DNA of 64,000 nt from Schizochytrium sp. TIO01 (GCA_004764695.1 SMSO01000032.1:6840668-6904667); one strand, 5' to 3'. Positions 53,223 through 64,000 are shown, counted from the stretch's first letter. Numbers and translations: made by a program. Notes: generated from the letters alone by a model not told the origin.

Positions 53223-53248
53223 TATTTTATTTTATTTTATTTTATTTC
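53223..53248. repeat. (TTTTA)n array
   Basis: About five TTTTA units inside an AT-rich island. Confidence 0.92.
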
Positions 53249-55030
53249 TTTAAGCGTGAAATACATATAGGAGATTTACAATTTTAATTTAAAAAAGTCT
53301 TTTAACATTCTGTTACATTCGCGGAATTAGAGAGGGAATAAATGTTTAATTTTCTTCGGAAATAATTATTCATGAATTTATCAAATAATCCCCGTCTCAA
53401 AGTTCTGTTGAACACCATAGAACTACATATGAGCACTTATTCATATTAGTTCGTCGGAAACTGAGAGCCTCTTCCCGTTACGAGAGCGATTCGTATAAAA
53501 GCTACGTACATTTCTGGCATCTGAATGGCCAACATACCACATAATTTTATTTCTTTTTGTTGATGGAAGTCTTCCCCAGCCGCGTGTCCAAAGAATTTGG
53601 AAATGTTATAGGCTCCTGGAAGCAACTATGAAATATATAACACCAAACTTCCAGCGCGTGCAGGGCCGTTGATTCCCCATGCCAAGGACTGCTATTACAG
53701 TGCACGATGATTCCCGAGTGCGGGTATTGTGCTTTTTTGAACCTCCTTTGTAAGTAATGGGGTCGAGGATTAGACCTTCCGCATCAGGATCATGGTGCGA
53801 GGCCCGAGACGTATGGCTTCCGACGTTACTCTGTCTGAGATGAAGGAATATTGTGAGGTGGGAGGAGTACCAAGTGCGAACGAAGGATAAATTATAATGC
53901 CTCAGACTTTCTTCTTCGTCGGAGTCCACACATGTGCAAATCAAGGCTACTTTCCTGTTTAGAAGAAGCCTGGAATGAGACCTCACGAAATTTAGCAAGA
54001 CTGGAGTTTAGATGACCTTACACTCTACTCTGCTCGCACATATACTTTTGCCATATCTTGTTTAGTTCGGGTTTCGTCCCCATCTTCTCTTTCTAGGCGG
54101 CAAGTTATTTGCCATAATCATCAGCCAGTCTTTCCAAGGCCAGGATTGGTTATAGAGATTAAATTAGTTTCATGCTACTCTTTGTGGTAGATCCCAAATT
54201 GTTGACTCAGAGCCTATACTCATAATCAAGGAGCGCATTGCATGTTCTTCTCTCTCTAGCAAATTGCTGCAAGTAGTTGAAGATTTAGCAAGCGCGATTT
54301 TTTCATAATGCTAACATTTGTGGGATCATCACAAAATAAACAATAAAAGTAATGAGTATCAGCTATACTTTTGTCAGAAGCAGCGAACCCTCCGCGGATT
54401 CCGAAATTTTGAGGAGTATAATGTAGCCATTGTAATTATGCAAATTCTAAACTCTATCCAAAATCATGAATTTAAGTGGAAAAAACAATGTTACTTACCA
54501 CTTCCTTTTTTTTTTCAAGACTTTTAGTTTTATTCTACAAAGAGATACTTCTTTACCATGAGCCACTAATAATTCTTTGTAAAGACATTCTCTATTACAA
54601 AAAAGCCTTAAACCGAACATCGGCTTTTACCTCCGCCGCCGTTGGTAGAAACGGTCGCGTAAGAGAGACGAACACATTTATGAACCTAGACACTTGGGAA
54701 ACCATCTGTTAGCCCCTACTGCAGCAGGATTTCTTTGTTGCTGCCATCTTGCCACTATCAGAATGCTGACAGGAAGCACTTTTCCAATCGCGTTAGAGTT
54801 GCTTAGCCCCTAAAAATCGACTGGATTTTCACCCAACAGAAGACTCCCACGAACTGCTTTCGAGCCTAATATTTATTACCAAGGTAATGAACTACCCTTA
54901 CTCAATTGAGTGAGGTCCTGATCTTGGACGACTCCTATCTCCAAGGGATGGAAAGTAGTGAAATACAGTCCTGACCTCACCAACCTCCCTTGGCATGAAA
55001 GGCGCAAGGCGCGTGTTCAATCGCTTTGCA

Positions 55031-55093
55031 AGTCAGCCAGTCAGCCAGTCAGCCAGTTAGCCAGACGGATAGACAGAGAGACAGACAGACAGG
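55031..55093. repeat. CAGTCAGC / CAGACAGA tandem tract
   Basis: About four CAGTCAGC-type units followed by CAGACAGA-type words over about 60 bp. Confidence 0.9.
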
Positions 55094-58000
55094 CCATCCC
55101 AATAGTCCAGGGATTCACAACTTCGCAAAGGCTTCTCCTTTGAACAGACCCATTACAACGACGTACATCAACGTAACCGACAGGAAAAATAAATCACTCA
55201 GAGAGAGGGTACCTCAGGTAGGTACCTACTTAAAGTGCGTGTGAGGAGTTATTGATCAATTGCTAAGTAGATTTACGAACTGCTGAATGCGACAGTGGCG
55301 CTGGCAGGATAATTCAACCTTGAATCTGAATTCGAAGTCAACTCAATCGAATTCATTCGTTTGTTGGTTCAGGTTAAACCTCTCGTGCGGCTCGTTCATT
55401 GGAGGAGTTGCTTTGTTCATTCCGATATATTTACTCCTTCATTGCCCATTTGTAAAGTGATGCTTGAATGCATGTATGCATTGGTCGTTTCAAATAGAGA
55501 AATTATCTCAATTATTTCTCTAACTCACGTGGAAACGGCAAAAATATTTTCTTGACCTGGCGCGCTCGTATGCTTGCCAACGCAAGGACGCCTCGTACTC
55601 GCAAAAAATGTGCAGCAGATCTTTCTTCTGAATTTTGTTATTTGTTATTTCTAATTATTATTACTTAACCTTTCTTTCTTTTTCAAGTGTTTTCTTTTGG
55701 AATTATTTTGACTGTTTGTTTGTTTTTATAAAATGTTTTTTTACATAGATAGGCCTACTGCCTATGCTCTCTGTTTTCATAGAAAGAGCCTAGAAGTAAC
55801 TAAAGGTTTAGGTCTTAGGTCTTCCCGTCGACTTCGAGTTCCGCCAACACGAAGCACGGCATCGCGTGCGGCGCCTCTTCTTCATAGTTCCAGTGAGCCC
55901 ATTACCAGTATGATCTTACAGCCAGGCTTAGCTGAAGGCTGAGAATGAGGAGGTCGTCGACGGAGGGGCTTTTGGCTGCCATGCGAACAATTCAGAGGGC
56001 CCGTCTGAGGCTGCTCCTCAGCCTTTTCTTACTCCTCGGCCCTTCTTTTTTGCGGGGACTCTCTTCTCCTCTCTTGCAAACGAGATGTCCACAAAAAGAG
56101 CCACGAGAGAAAAGGCGGCTGCGGCTTCAAGCATTCATTCGTTCATTCATTCATAGCCGATTGATTGCCTCTGCCAAGTAAGCCAGCCACACAGTTAGCT
56201 AGTTCCCTTCTCTCTCTTCTTTTCTCTTCTTTTCTCTGCTTTTCTCTTCTCTCTCTTCTTCTCTGTTGGCTTTTCTTTTACTCAGTTTGCTCGTCCTCCC
56301 TCAGAACCGACAGTAATAGCCTCAATAAGCAGCAGATCTGGGGACTTCTCGGCCCAGTGACGACGGGCCTTCAAAGTCCCCCCACGACTGGCAGCTAGCT
56401 ACGGGTCCAGCTGTCCTGGATTGATAAGCTGCGTGAGGCGCCGCGGGGTTCTTTGACTGGCAACTCGCGGTGGGCTCCCTAGCGTGCGTGGCCTCTGAGA
56501 TCTAGCACGTCACAAGAACGTGCTCGCAATCAACGCTCACACTGAGAGCTGAGCGTGTCTGCACGAGTCAAACGAGTGGTGTTGGGAGCGCAAGAGAAAC
56601 AAGGATAACAACGCAACTTAAGTGTAGGTAGGTAGATATACCTCAGCTGCTGCTACTCGCCACAGAACTTGAGATCGAAAGGACCAAGATTAGATGCCAG
56701 GTACTGTGTCTATCTACCCATCATGTAGGCAGGTACCTTCCTAATCTAATATTTCGTGGACGAGCATGATTTGAGGAGGATGAATTGATGGTTTTAAAGT
56801 CTCGGCCAGCAGTCTCATCCGTATTAAGCTTTCCTTTTGATCTTCTTCGTTTGGCTCAGAATCAAGTCCCAACGACGGACCAGCAGTGTGCAAGCCTCTC
56901 TCTCTACCCCGGCGGAAGACTTCGTCCGGCTGGCTAAGCTCTTTCTTGGCATCGGCCCGACCTCATGTGGACCCGGCGGCATTGTCGGCATGCATCTCGG
57001 CCGTTGACTTTAAAGAGTTTTGGTGAGGGGATCCATCACTGTTTGTACAAGCAAATAGACTAATAACGGCAGCACGCTCTAATATTCTTCTATTCAATGG
57101 CAGAAAAGGTGTTACTTCCCTGCTTAGGGTATGGCGGTGAATGGATAGAAACCTGCTCATCAAAGAAGATGGGTGGGTGGAAGCCACGAACCATGAACCA
57201 TGAACTCCGCCTCTCGAGAGTCCCTGGTACGTACCCGAGTAACGTCAAGGGGAGGCCTGTTCTATGTTGTGCCTCTCTCATCTCATCTCGCTTGCGATGC
57301 GGAGTCTAGATATACTTGCAAGAAATCTCTCACTCAAACTCAGTTGCTTTTCAATTAATTTGTTTGTTCACTTGGTTTAGACTTAATCATCCATTCGTCC
57401 TCGATAGTCTAGGTGGGGTTAGGGAAGTAAGTGGGTGGGTAGGTTACATATCTATCAAGTATTCCCAGCAGCTTCAGAACCTGTACCTTGACGTGGCGTG
57501 CGTGGGGAAGTCGAACGTACGCTCTGTCAAGTTTCGCAGGGGAAATGACCTACAATCCGCTCGAATTAGAACCTATTGGTAGTAAGTAGTAAATATTAGA
57601 AATTACTAATCTCATACTACCATGGCACCAGACTTGGTGAGAGAAAACCGAAGCCACACAACTCCTTTCCTTGAAGGCTGCTTTCTTCTTCTTTAATGAA
57701 TGCAACGTAGTCTTTTTGAGAGAAGTTACAACTTTTCATTCCGAAGCTTTCGAAGTTCTGTTGGCAGGAAAGACAGGAAAGGTGGAGATCCCCACACAGC
57801 CATTCCTTTTTTCCTTTTCTTTTTTCCCTCTAATCAATTAAAAACATACTTCAATTAGAATCATAAATTGATACTCATATGCTTTCATTATCTCTCACAT
57901 TGAGCTCTTTTTTAAATTTAAATGTTAATTTAAAAGAAAAGTTTGTTTTTATGATGTAAGGAGTGAAAAGAAAATAGCATTGTTTATTGAGATGCCAACA

Positions 58001-58258
58001 GCCATGTACAAAACTTGACAAGGAAGGCTAAAACGTGGCTAGTTGGTGTTAGGTGTCTTGCCAAGTTCAATATTAGTTGAACGATGAGTGTTGAACTACG
58101 CGGTAAGAAGCCTATATTACTAAGTTCGCAGGTACACTTATGACAAGAGGGCTATACTCAAAAGCTGATCAGAAGCGACGGCAGCAATCGCTGAGACAAG
58201 CGCATACACAAAAGTCTTGAGATCGAAATACATGGTCAATGATCAAGAGGTTGCTTGT

Positions 58259-58267
58259 CATCATCAT

Positions 58268-58306
<39 letters not shown>
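58259..58306. repeat. (CAT)9(CAG)7 compound trinucleotide array
   Basis: Nine perfect CAT units change directly into seven perfect CAG units with no interruption, then a single CAA. On the minus strand this reads seven leucines then nine methionines, producing a spurious frame at 58169-58357. Confidence 0.98.
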
Positions 58307-58309
<3 letters not shown>

Positions 58310-59550
58310 ACTGGGCAGTAATATCACACCACCCTTGTAGGGCCATCGCAGCACCAAGCCTTGTGCAGCGCCAAGTTCTCGACATGCCGTATATCAGCAG
58401 TAATACCAGTCTTTAATTCTCGATACTCTGTGATACAATAATAGGAACTCAACCTTTAAGGAATATAGAGGAGTTACAGAGTTGATGTAGAGTTACAGAA
58501 TATCGCAACAGCATATTTAAATGCGGGCCTACAGTGCAACAATCGTTGCTTGTTTGCAGGGAGCCTGATATTGAGTATTTGCGGGCCCTTGCATGTAAGT
58601 ATATTCTTTAGGTTCTCTACCATTCATCTTCATACCAAGAAGCTTAAAGTTCCATCGCGATTCATTGTCTCTACCCAATACAACACTCAGAACAACCTCC
58701 AGGCATACATGCATACTTTTTTTAATAGAAACACCTCATTAACCCAAAAGCTTCACAGATTTTAGTAGAGAATAGCTCTGCAAAATATGCAATGCAAAAA
58801 CGTTCACTGTCAGGCATATGGTCTCGATCCATCTCCTCAGAAAACGATCCTAGAAAGCATGCCTACCCTACCTAGGCACCACCTTCTACCTGATTTTCTC
58901 TGTTCTGAAATAAAATAATTATTTTAAATTAGCTTTATTACTTTAAACTTCATTATTATTACGGAGTTAACAGAAATATTTTAAATAAGAAAAGCGTTAT
59001 TACTGATGAAAAAGGTTCTTCGTAGAATTTTAGAGGGTCGTGTTCAAGAGATAGGCACAGTTCCTTGCAGTCCCCAGATTCCCTCGCCTCGCTATTGTAA
59101 TAGATCAGAAGAGTACTCGGATCTGGTTTTTATGAGTTCTTTTTATAATCTGGACCCTCTTGATTAGTCATTTCGAAGAAAAAAAGCAAGTAAAACTAGT
59201 AATTTAGTTGAGCGGAGCAAACAATTTATTTTTTAAATAAACAATAATAAGTTCCAAGCGGGTAAATTAAGCGCCTAAATTTTGTAAGAAAAAAGAATGG
59301 GTAAAAATACCATTTTAACAATTTGCCCGCATGCTTCCCTTCTGGCAAAGTACCATGGTTTCATTTATGTAACTTTTTCTGCCCTAGAACAAGTGCATTG
59401 TCCCTATTTGTCTAGAAACAGCCCTGTAACAACTTTCTTCTCGTGTCCTGAGTACGATTATTTAAGTATCTCAGGCGAGACCTGTTATGGTGGTAGGCCT
59501 TACCTCCTTCGAAGCTACACTGAAATGGTGACACTTGGCTGTTGATATTG

Positions 59551-59811
59551 TTATTTTAAAAAGTTTGCAACATATTCGTCGTCGTCAAGATTCCTTGGGA
59601 AATTTTGAGCTCTTGGCATTTCGACGAGTTTGGTGCCTGGGTTCGCGGTTTCCTCGCGCGCAGAAATTGAATGTGCCTCTAACAGACATTTATGACTGCT
59701 ACCGTAATGGCCCGAGCGCCCAGGCCTCGCAGTTTCCAAACGTTTGACACTTTTGAGGGCCTTAACCAAATGCATTCCAGCCACAGGTAAGGAAGCCTCA
59801 CAACGGTGCAT
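59551..59811 (-). other. Possible small ORF or terminal exon downstream of MCM8
   Basis: An ATG-initiated frame of 86 codons with a protein-like product, rich in alanine, glutamate and lysine and ending in an acidic tail (RNLDDDEYVANFLK). It lies about 630 bp beyond the MCM8 stop on the same strand, so it could be an independent small gene or the last exon of one. The plus strand of the same DNA is also open (59535-59747), which weakens the case. No family is recognised. Confidence 0.25.
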
Positions 59812-60438
59812 AGATATAAATCCACTTCCTAAATTGTTTAGGCATTAACGTATAACTAACTTGTCTATTTTGCAATTATTGTTCTATTCTCAAAGCGAGG
59901 AAGACTAGTGCTTTAATAGTTACATGAAGTAATTTTGCTCAAGTTTGCATTGCATTGAAATGACTCCCTAATTAGGGTTTGATGAAATGTTTGCAAAAAT
60001 TTCTAGACGCACCGGCACATGTTCTCCGGACATTTGAACTTGCAAATCTATAATCTAATTTTGAGTATTTTAAAACTCCTGCAACAACTAATATATGCAC
60101 CATTCCTAATGAATGCCACCAAGTTAATTTCTATCTATTTTCAAAATCATGGCAAATCGTGGTCATTTATAGCACCCAAATCTCTCGCAAAGTCGTTTGT
60201 TGAAAACAAACTAATTTAAAATAAATGTATATAAATTAGTTTCCGAGAAAGCATCTTCACTATAGGCTTAAACTTTTCTTACCATTCGTTTTTGAGATCG
60301 ATGCGTAAACAGTCCCTCCTTGATGCAAAGATTTCAATAAGGTTTTATAGTAACTAGTTGGAAAGGGAAGCTCAATTCAAAATCTAAGATAGAGATTTCG
60401 AACATGTGTGCAAATTTTAGAGCTTACAAACGTAAAAA

Positions 60439-63135
60439 TCAATCAAGCAAGCGATATACACCTCCAGCGCATTTCAGAATGTAACATTGCTGGTTTAGAA
60501 CTTCGATAAGTTCTTTAAAGTCTGGGATTTCGTGTAAAATTTTGGCCCGTTGCGCCTCAGCTTTCATTTGCTCCATTGTAAATTTTGTATTTCCTTGTTG
60601 ACGTGCGACAATTTTAAGTTGAGCCACAAGAGATTTGCATAATTTTGCCATAGACATACCGCCGCTCCTTTGTAAGTCAATGACCCCTGTGTCATCTGTG
60701 AAGGCATCCAGCAGAGATTCTTGCATTAATGAAACAATGTCTTCAGCATCTGCTTCCGTTACGATATCACGAAGCTCAAGCTTTGCACGGGCCTGAGCTA
60801 GTCGAACCAGTGACTCGAGTTGACGTGTGGTGATTGGCGTAGATTCGCATGAACTGCCCTTTTCCCTGAGTTCCATGTAGAAAGCTTGCAACACTCGGCA
60901 AGCACCTAGGCTAAGCTTCGGGTGGCAATAATGCTTTGCAAAAGCTAGATACTTTCGCAATAATTCTGCAGGCAGGGGATCCGTGCCTTCGTAAGCCTTT
61001 ACGCGTTCATGCAAATATGACTGCACAGACTGCTCAAGGGGACGAGGTTGTCGTGGCGGAGGTTGTCCGCGTCGACGACCATCGATACGACGTCGTTTTG
61101 ATGCCTGACTTGAATTGCCATGATGTTCAGAGTTCCCTCTTCCACGTTGCAAATGCATGTCCACTACATATTCTGCAATATTTCCATCATGGTGATCGTT
61201 GGGACGATCTACAAGAATAAAAACTAAATCGAATCGAGACAAGAGAGGGGCGCTCATACGTAGATTTTCAAGCACGGTCCGATTACGGTTGTATCGACCT
61301 CCAATTGGATTAGCAGCCGCTAGAATCGCAGTTCTTGCCGATAAAGTGCAAACAATACCAGCTTTCGCAATAGATATAGACTGTTGCTCCATAGCTTCCA
61401 AAAGTGCTGCTGAATCGCACGTCATCTTATCAAATTCATCAATGCAACAAACGCCTCTATCTGCTAAAACTAGAGCACCCGCTTCAAGAGAATGCTCCCC
61501 ATTCTTATCCTTGCTCATTGTCACCGTCAGACCAGATTGAGAAGCAGTATTACCACAAACATAGACTCCACGGGGGCTCACAGCAGCAGCCGCTTTTAGC
61601 ATTTGACTCTTGCCTAATCCTGGGTCGCCCACAACAAGAACATGTGCGTCACCACGAATTGGAACAGAGTTTTTTCGGCCTACTACGCCCGTGCCTCCAG
61701 CAAGCCCAAGAAGGAGGCCAAATTTAACATGTTCTTGGCCCAAAATCAGTGGGCACAGACTATATACTAAAAATGAGTAATCGAATCGCTCCGACACCAT
61801 TTGAATCATATGATAGTCTTTGTCTGTTAGATTTGCGACAATGTCATTTTTTTGTTTATTTTCTTCACTCATCCCCATTCGATGATGTAAAACGCGATGT
61901 TGACTATCGCTATTCCCAGCAGCGCCGCCACGAGCAGCTTGTAAAACTTGCACGGCACTATCCTGGCTTGCATTACTCATACGCACTCGACTCAGTTCGG
62001 ACTGTTGGCTGGACACTGTTCGAGAGGGTTGACTTTGCCGGCCACGTCCCAAGCTAGACTGAGCACCAGACTCTATGCTTACTGACCCCGATACGGCCCG
62101 AGCGTCAGACGTTTGTCCAGAAGATACCACAAGAGACTTTGTCTCAATTGCATTAGCTTCAAGAATCAGTAGCAAAAGACTCCCTTCCCGATTTTTCCCT
62201 TTCGCTCGTGAGCCTTTACCAGTAAGACTTTCAGCATTCAAGGCTTTAACAATCCCACATATCGTCACCACATCTCCTGGAACGACCAAGTCTACCAAAT
62301 CTTCTGTGAGCTCTACATCAATGGTACGGGGCACAGAACCTGAGCTACCTGAATTCGATGCCTCGTCAGTTTCTTGCAGGCGTATTAACTGGAAGTCAAC
62401 TGTAACTGCTGTGGCTTTATCTGCTTTGAACGTCTTTCCCTTGCAATCTTCATTCTCACAATGTGTAGGGGGTGCAAACTTGCCATCAGGCATGCTCTTG
62501 CAGATGCTTTCCCCACATCTTGGGCAGTGAAAATCCATGCGCTTCACCATTGGCCTTACACCTGATACACGAACCACTGTGCCTCTCACAGCCACGAATT
62601 TGCCTAAATGGCTCGACTTTAGCGCCCGAATGCTCGTCAGTGGTCTGTAAGCCACAAACCTAGCATTAATACGATTCAGGATGGGGTTTAATCCATTCTC
62701 GGGAGACTGTCTTTGTCGCATGCTGCAGATCGCAAGCCCTAGGCAACTCAAGGTCATCTTTGCATTCGATTTTAATGACACCGCAAACTTGGCCAAAGGG
62801 TCAGACTCAGGAATCGCAGAGCAAAACTTTCGAAAGTCAAAGACAACCTCTGTTGCTTTCTCAAGGTCGACGCCGTGCAAAAGTGCAGCTCCCGGGCCAG
62901 TTTCAGGTGCCAGGAACCCTCGGAAAAGCTTCACCGCTCGCACCCAGGCGTGCCCTGGGTCAAAATCATCGAATGGGAAAAATAACTCCCAGTTTTCACG
63001 CACGAGAGCATCCTCTTCATTCAGACCTACGCTCTCTGAAGCACCTGAGTGGTTTCCATCACCATTGGGCCCAACATCGTCATCCAGATGCCCACGGCCG
63101 CGACGACTACCTTCATCTCGGCGTTGCGGAGGCAT
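60439..63135 (-). CDS. MCM8: MCM8-type DNA helicase
   Basis: A complete uninterrupted frame of 898 codons; human MCM8 is about 840. MCM8 is an AAA+ helicase that acts with MCM9 in the nucleus during homologous-recombination repair and, in many lineages, meiosis. Visible in order: acidic/glycine-rich N-terminus; MCM N-domain with a C4 zinc site (C204, C207, C226, C231); a long Ser/Gln-rich linker (about 340-432); Walker A GDPGLGKSQ (503-511, K509); Walker B CCIDEFDKM (D566, E567); sensor AAANPIGGRYNRN near 610; arginine finger SRFD (R634); a basic KRRRIDGRRR patch near 682 that suits a nuclear signal; a C-terminal winged-helix region (about 830-898). The run LLSRFDLVFILVD followed by a ..NDHHD.. 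segment fits MCM8 better than MCM2-7 or MCM9. The start is the first in-frame ATG (63135); upstream codons are open to about 63320 but contain no ATG. All catalytic residues are intact. Confidence 0.95.
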   Translation of the reverse strand: MPPQRRDEGSRRGRGHLDDDVGPNGDGNHSGASESVGLNEEDALVRENWELFFPFDDFDPGHAWVRAVKLFRGFLAPETGPGAALLHGVDLEKATEVVFDFRKFCSAIPESDPLAKFAVSLKSNAKMTLSCLGLAICSMRQRQSPENGLNPILNRINARFVAYRPLTSIRALKSSHLGKFVAVRGTVVRVSGVRPMVKRMDFHCPRCGESICKSMPDGKFAPPTHCENEDCKGKTFKADKATAVTVDFQLIRLQETDEASNSGSSGSVPRTIDVELTEDLVDLVVPGDVVTICGIVKALNAESLTGKGSRAKGKNREGSLLLLILEANAIETKSLVVSSGQTSDARAVSGSVSIESGAQSSLGRGRQSQPSRTVSSQQSELSRVRMSNASQDSAVQVLQAARGGAAGNSDSQHRVLHHRMGMSEENKQKNDIVANLTDKDYHMIQMVSERFDYSFLVYSLCPLILGQEHVKFGLLLGLAGGTGVVGRKNSVPIRGDAHVLVVGDPGLGKSQMLKAAAAVSPRGVYVCGNTASQSGLTVTMSKDKNGEHSLEAGALVLADRGVCCIDEFDKMTCDSAALLEAMEQQSISIAKAGIVCTLSARTAILAAANPIGGRYNRNRTVLENLRMSAPLLSRFDLVFILVDRPNDHHDGNIAEYVVDMHLQRGRGNSEHHGNSSQASKRRRIDGRRRGQPPPRQPRPLEQSVQSYLHERVKAYEGTDPLPAELLRKYLAFAKHYCHPKLSLGACRVLQAFYMELREKGSSCESTPITTRQLESLVRLAQARAKLELRDIVTEADAEDIVSLMQESLLDAFTDDTGVIDLQRSGGMSMAKLCKSLVAQLKIVARQQGNTKFTMEQMKAEAQRAKILHEIPDFKELIEVLNQQCYILKCAGGVYRLLD

Positions 63136-63748
63136 GGGCAATTTCCGCAAGTCCAGGGCACTTGAGGAGCAGAAGTGAAGGATTAACCACGGCAGGCACG
63201 CTGCGAAGATGGGGCTTAAAGCGGTAAAACGGCGTAGGCGCCGCTTAGAATGGGTCTGCGGAACCTTGCCAAGGATTCTAAAGGATAAGAGAACATTTTT
63301 CTTTCTAAAGCATTTCGAATTTTCTAACCATCACATCCTATAGTTCTTTCATATTGGAATACTGTAAGATTGGTACTAGTGGTACCTAGTAGTTCAGGGT
63401 GGCGTTCTTTATCATGTTTTTACTCTCCTTCGTTCGGACCATCGCATAAAAAGAAATTAAAAAGAATTTGTTGCTCTCGAGAGTAGTACGCACCAACACA
63501 ATACAGGCGCATCATCATCAGGATTGAAAAAGAACTGTATAAGAAAGGTAGTGATATGTGTAAACTCTGAAGTTCTATATTTAAGTGTTTTGGTTGGGAG
63601 CAGGTAGTTTGTTTTATGATGTGCATTCTGAATACGTCTAAATTTGCTCGTTTTCGCCCAAGTTGCGTGTGCAGAAGGAGCCACCACAAATACTTCAGAA
63701 GGAAGCATGTCGAATTTGGAGATAGGGATGTTAATATATGGCAGGAAA
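63136..63748. other. Intergenic region upstream of MCM8
   Basis: A 613-bp gap between the stop of the upstream gene and the MCM8 ATG, both on the minus strand. It must hold the MCM8 promoter and the 3' end of the neighbour. The 180 bp nearest the ATG is GC-richer than the remainder. No TATA box or clear polyadenylation signal could be assigned by eye. Confidence 0.6.
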
Positions 63749-64000
63749 TTAGTTCGGTTTATGCGCAGCCAAGTTTTTCTTAAAGAGAGACACGCGTTTT
63801 GGCTTACCTGCTGCTTCAGCTGAAGTTGACGAGGTAGCAATGTTTTCCTGAGGAGGGGGAGTAGGTGCGATTGCTGGTAGCGGTGTCAGCATTGAAGGAG
63901 CCTCAGCAGATCGCTCAATAATTTCACCCGAGAATGCGCCATCAGATGAAGACATCTTTTCTGTTGGCTTAGCTGCGTTTGAAGTTACTGGTTTGGGCAT
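63749..64000 (-). CDS. 3' end of a gene, URI/Bud27-like C-terminus (partial)
   Basis: The last 83 codons and TAA stop of a gene that runs off the right edge. The first visible codon is an ATG at the window border, which may be internal. The product is a flexible Pro/Ala/Ser-rich tail with two islands: AFSGEIIERS (about residues 22-31) and KPKRVSLFKK (about 67-76). An AFSG..(I/V)ER motif followed near the C-terminus by a basic (R/K)VS.FK motif is, from memory, typical of URI/Bud27, a prefoldin-like RNA polymerase assembly factor. The prefoldin domain would lie outside the window, so the assignment rests on two short motifs. A CAG|GTAAGC donor-like site occurs in the frame near 63810-63820; reading through it gives the KPKRVSLFKK motif, so it is probably not used. 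Confidence 0.5.
   Translation of the reverse strand: MPKPVTSNAAKPTEKMSSSDGAFSGEIIERSAEAPSMLTPLPAIAPTPPPQENIATSSTSAEAAGKPKRVSLFKKNLAAHKPN

Larger units (their letters stand above)
46001..60438. other. Unrecognised block with arrays and AT-rich islands
   Basis: Longest stretch without a nameable gene. AT-rich islands lie at about 47640-47850, 53030-53380, 55620-55740, 57780-57970, 58900-59010 and 59160-59300. Frames at 46525-46830 (plus), 49147-49560 (plus) and 53606-53998 (minus) run 100-140 codons. The last two have the high serine, arginine, cysteine and histidine content expected of chance frames. The minus-strand frame at 53606 has a good internal AG site (CTTCTTCTAAACAG), so it could be an exon. 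Confidence 0.45.

Noticed and set aside
58169-58357. Minus-strand 62-codon frame with leucine and methionine runs
   Set aside because: The runs are the translation of the CAT/CAG array.
63136-63150. Extension of MCM8 five codons upstream to a TTG
   Set aside because: Nuclear genes rarely start at TTG, and the ATG at 63135 is the first in-frame ATG after the upstream stops.
60936-63227. Plus-strand frames of 94-165 codons
   Set aside because: They are antisense shadows of the MCM8 coding sequence.

Overview
This is a stretch of a eukaryotic nuclear genome. The one gene that can be named with certainty is an intron-free homologue of MCM8, a eukaryotic helicase (minus strand, about 60.4-63.1 kb). 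The rest is long non-coding DNA with abundant tetra- and pentanucleotide microsatellites, AT-rich islands and possible GT-AG splice junctions. There are no operons, Shine-Dalgarno sites, rRNAs, CRISPR arrays or recognisable tRNAs. The host lineage cannot be fixed from the sequence; an alga or other protist is a reasonable guess, but only a guess.

Layout. 1-16.6 kb: alternating GC-richer stretches with many short overlapping open frames and AT-rich islands, dense in simple repeats such as GTT, GAAA, CTTTG, CTTTT, GAAC and two decamer arrays, plus short CTAG/GGTA runs. 16.65-24.2 kb: plainer DNA with few microsatellites and one possible exon. 24.2-30.5 kb: the most structured non-coding part. 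It holds six near-full copies and three fragments of an element of about 380-430 bp with imperfect ends reading roughly TTGCTGA on each side. All copies left of about 27 kb point one way and all copies right of it point the other, and the two outermost copies share a perfect 111-nt inverted match. 30.5-60.4 kb: mostly unrecognised DNA with AT-rich islands, a 260-bp CTTTG/CTTTT array at 50.8-51.0 kb, a CAT/CAG array at 58.3 kb and some possible exons. 60.4-64 kb: the gene-bearing end, with MCM8 and, upstream on the same strand, the 3' end of another gene cut by the window edge, whose tail resembles the URI/Bud27 prefoldin-like family.

The two genes at the right end are co-directional and about 0.6 kb apart. 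MCM8 normally works in the nucleus with MCM9 in homologous-recombination repair; no MCM9 or other repair gene is visible here. Most open frames of 100-150 codons elsewhere are about as numerous as chance predicts at this base composition, so only those with extra support are listed, at low confidence. The best candidate for something undescribed is the mirrored cluster of inverted-end elements at 24.2-30.5 kb.
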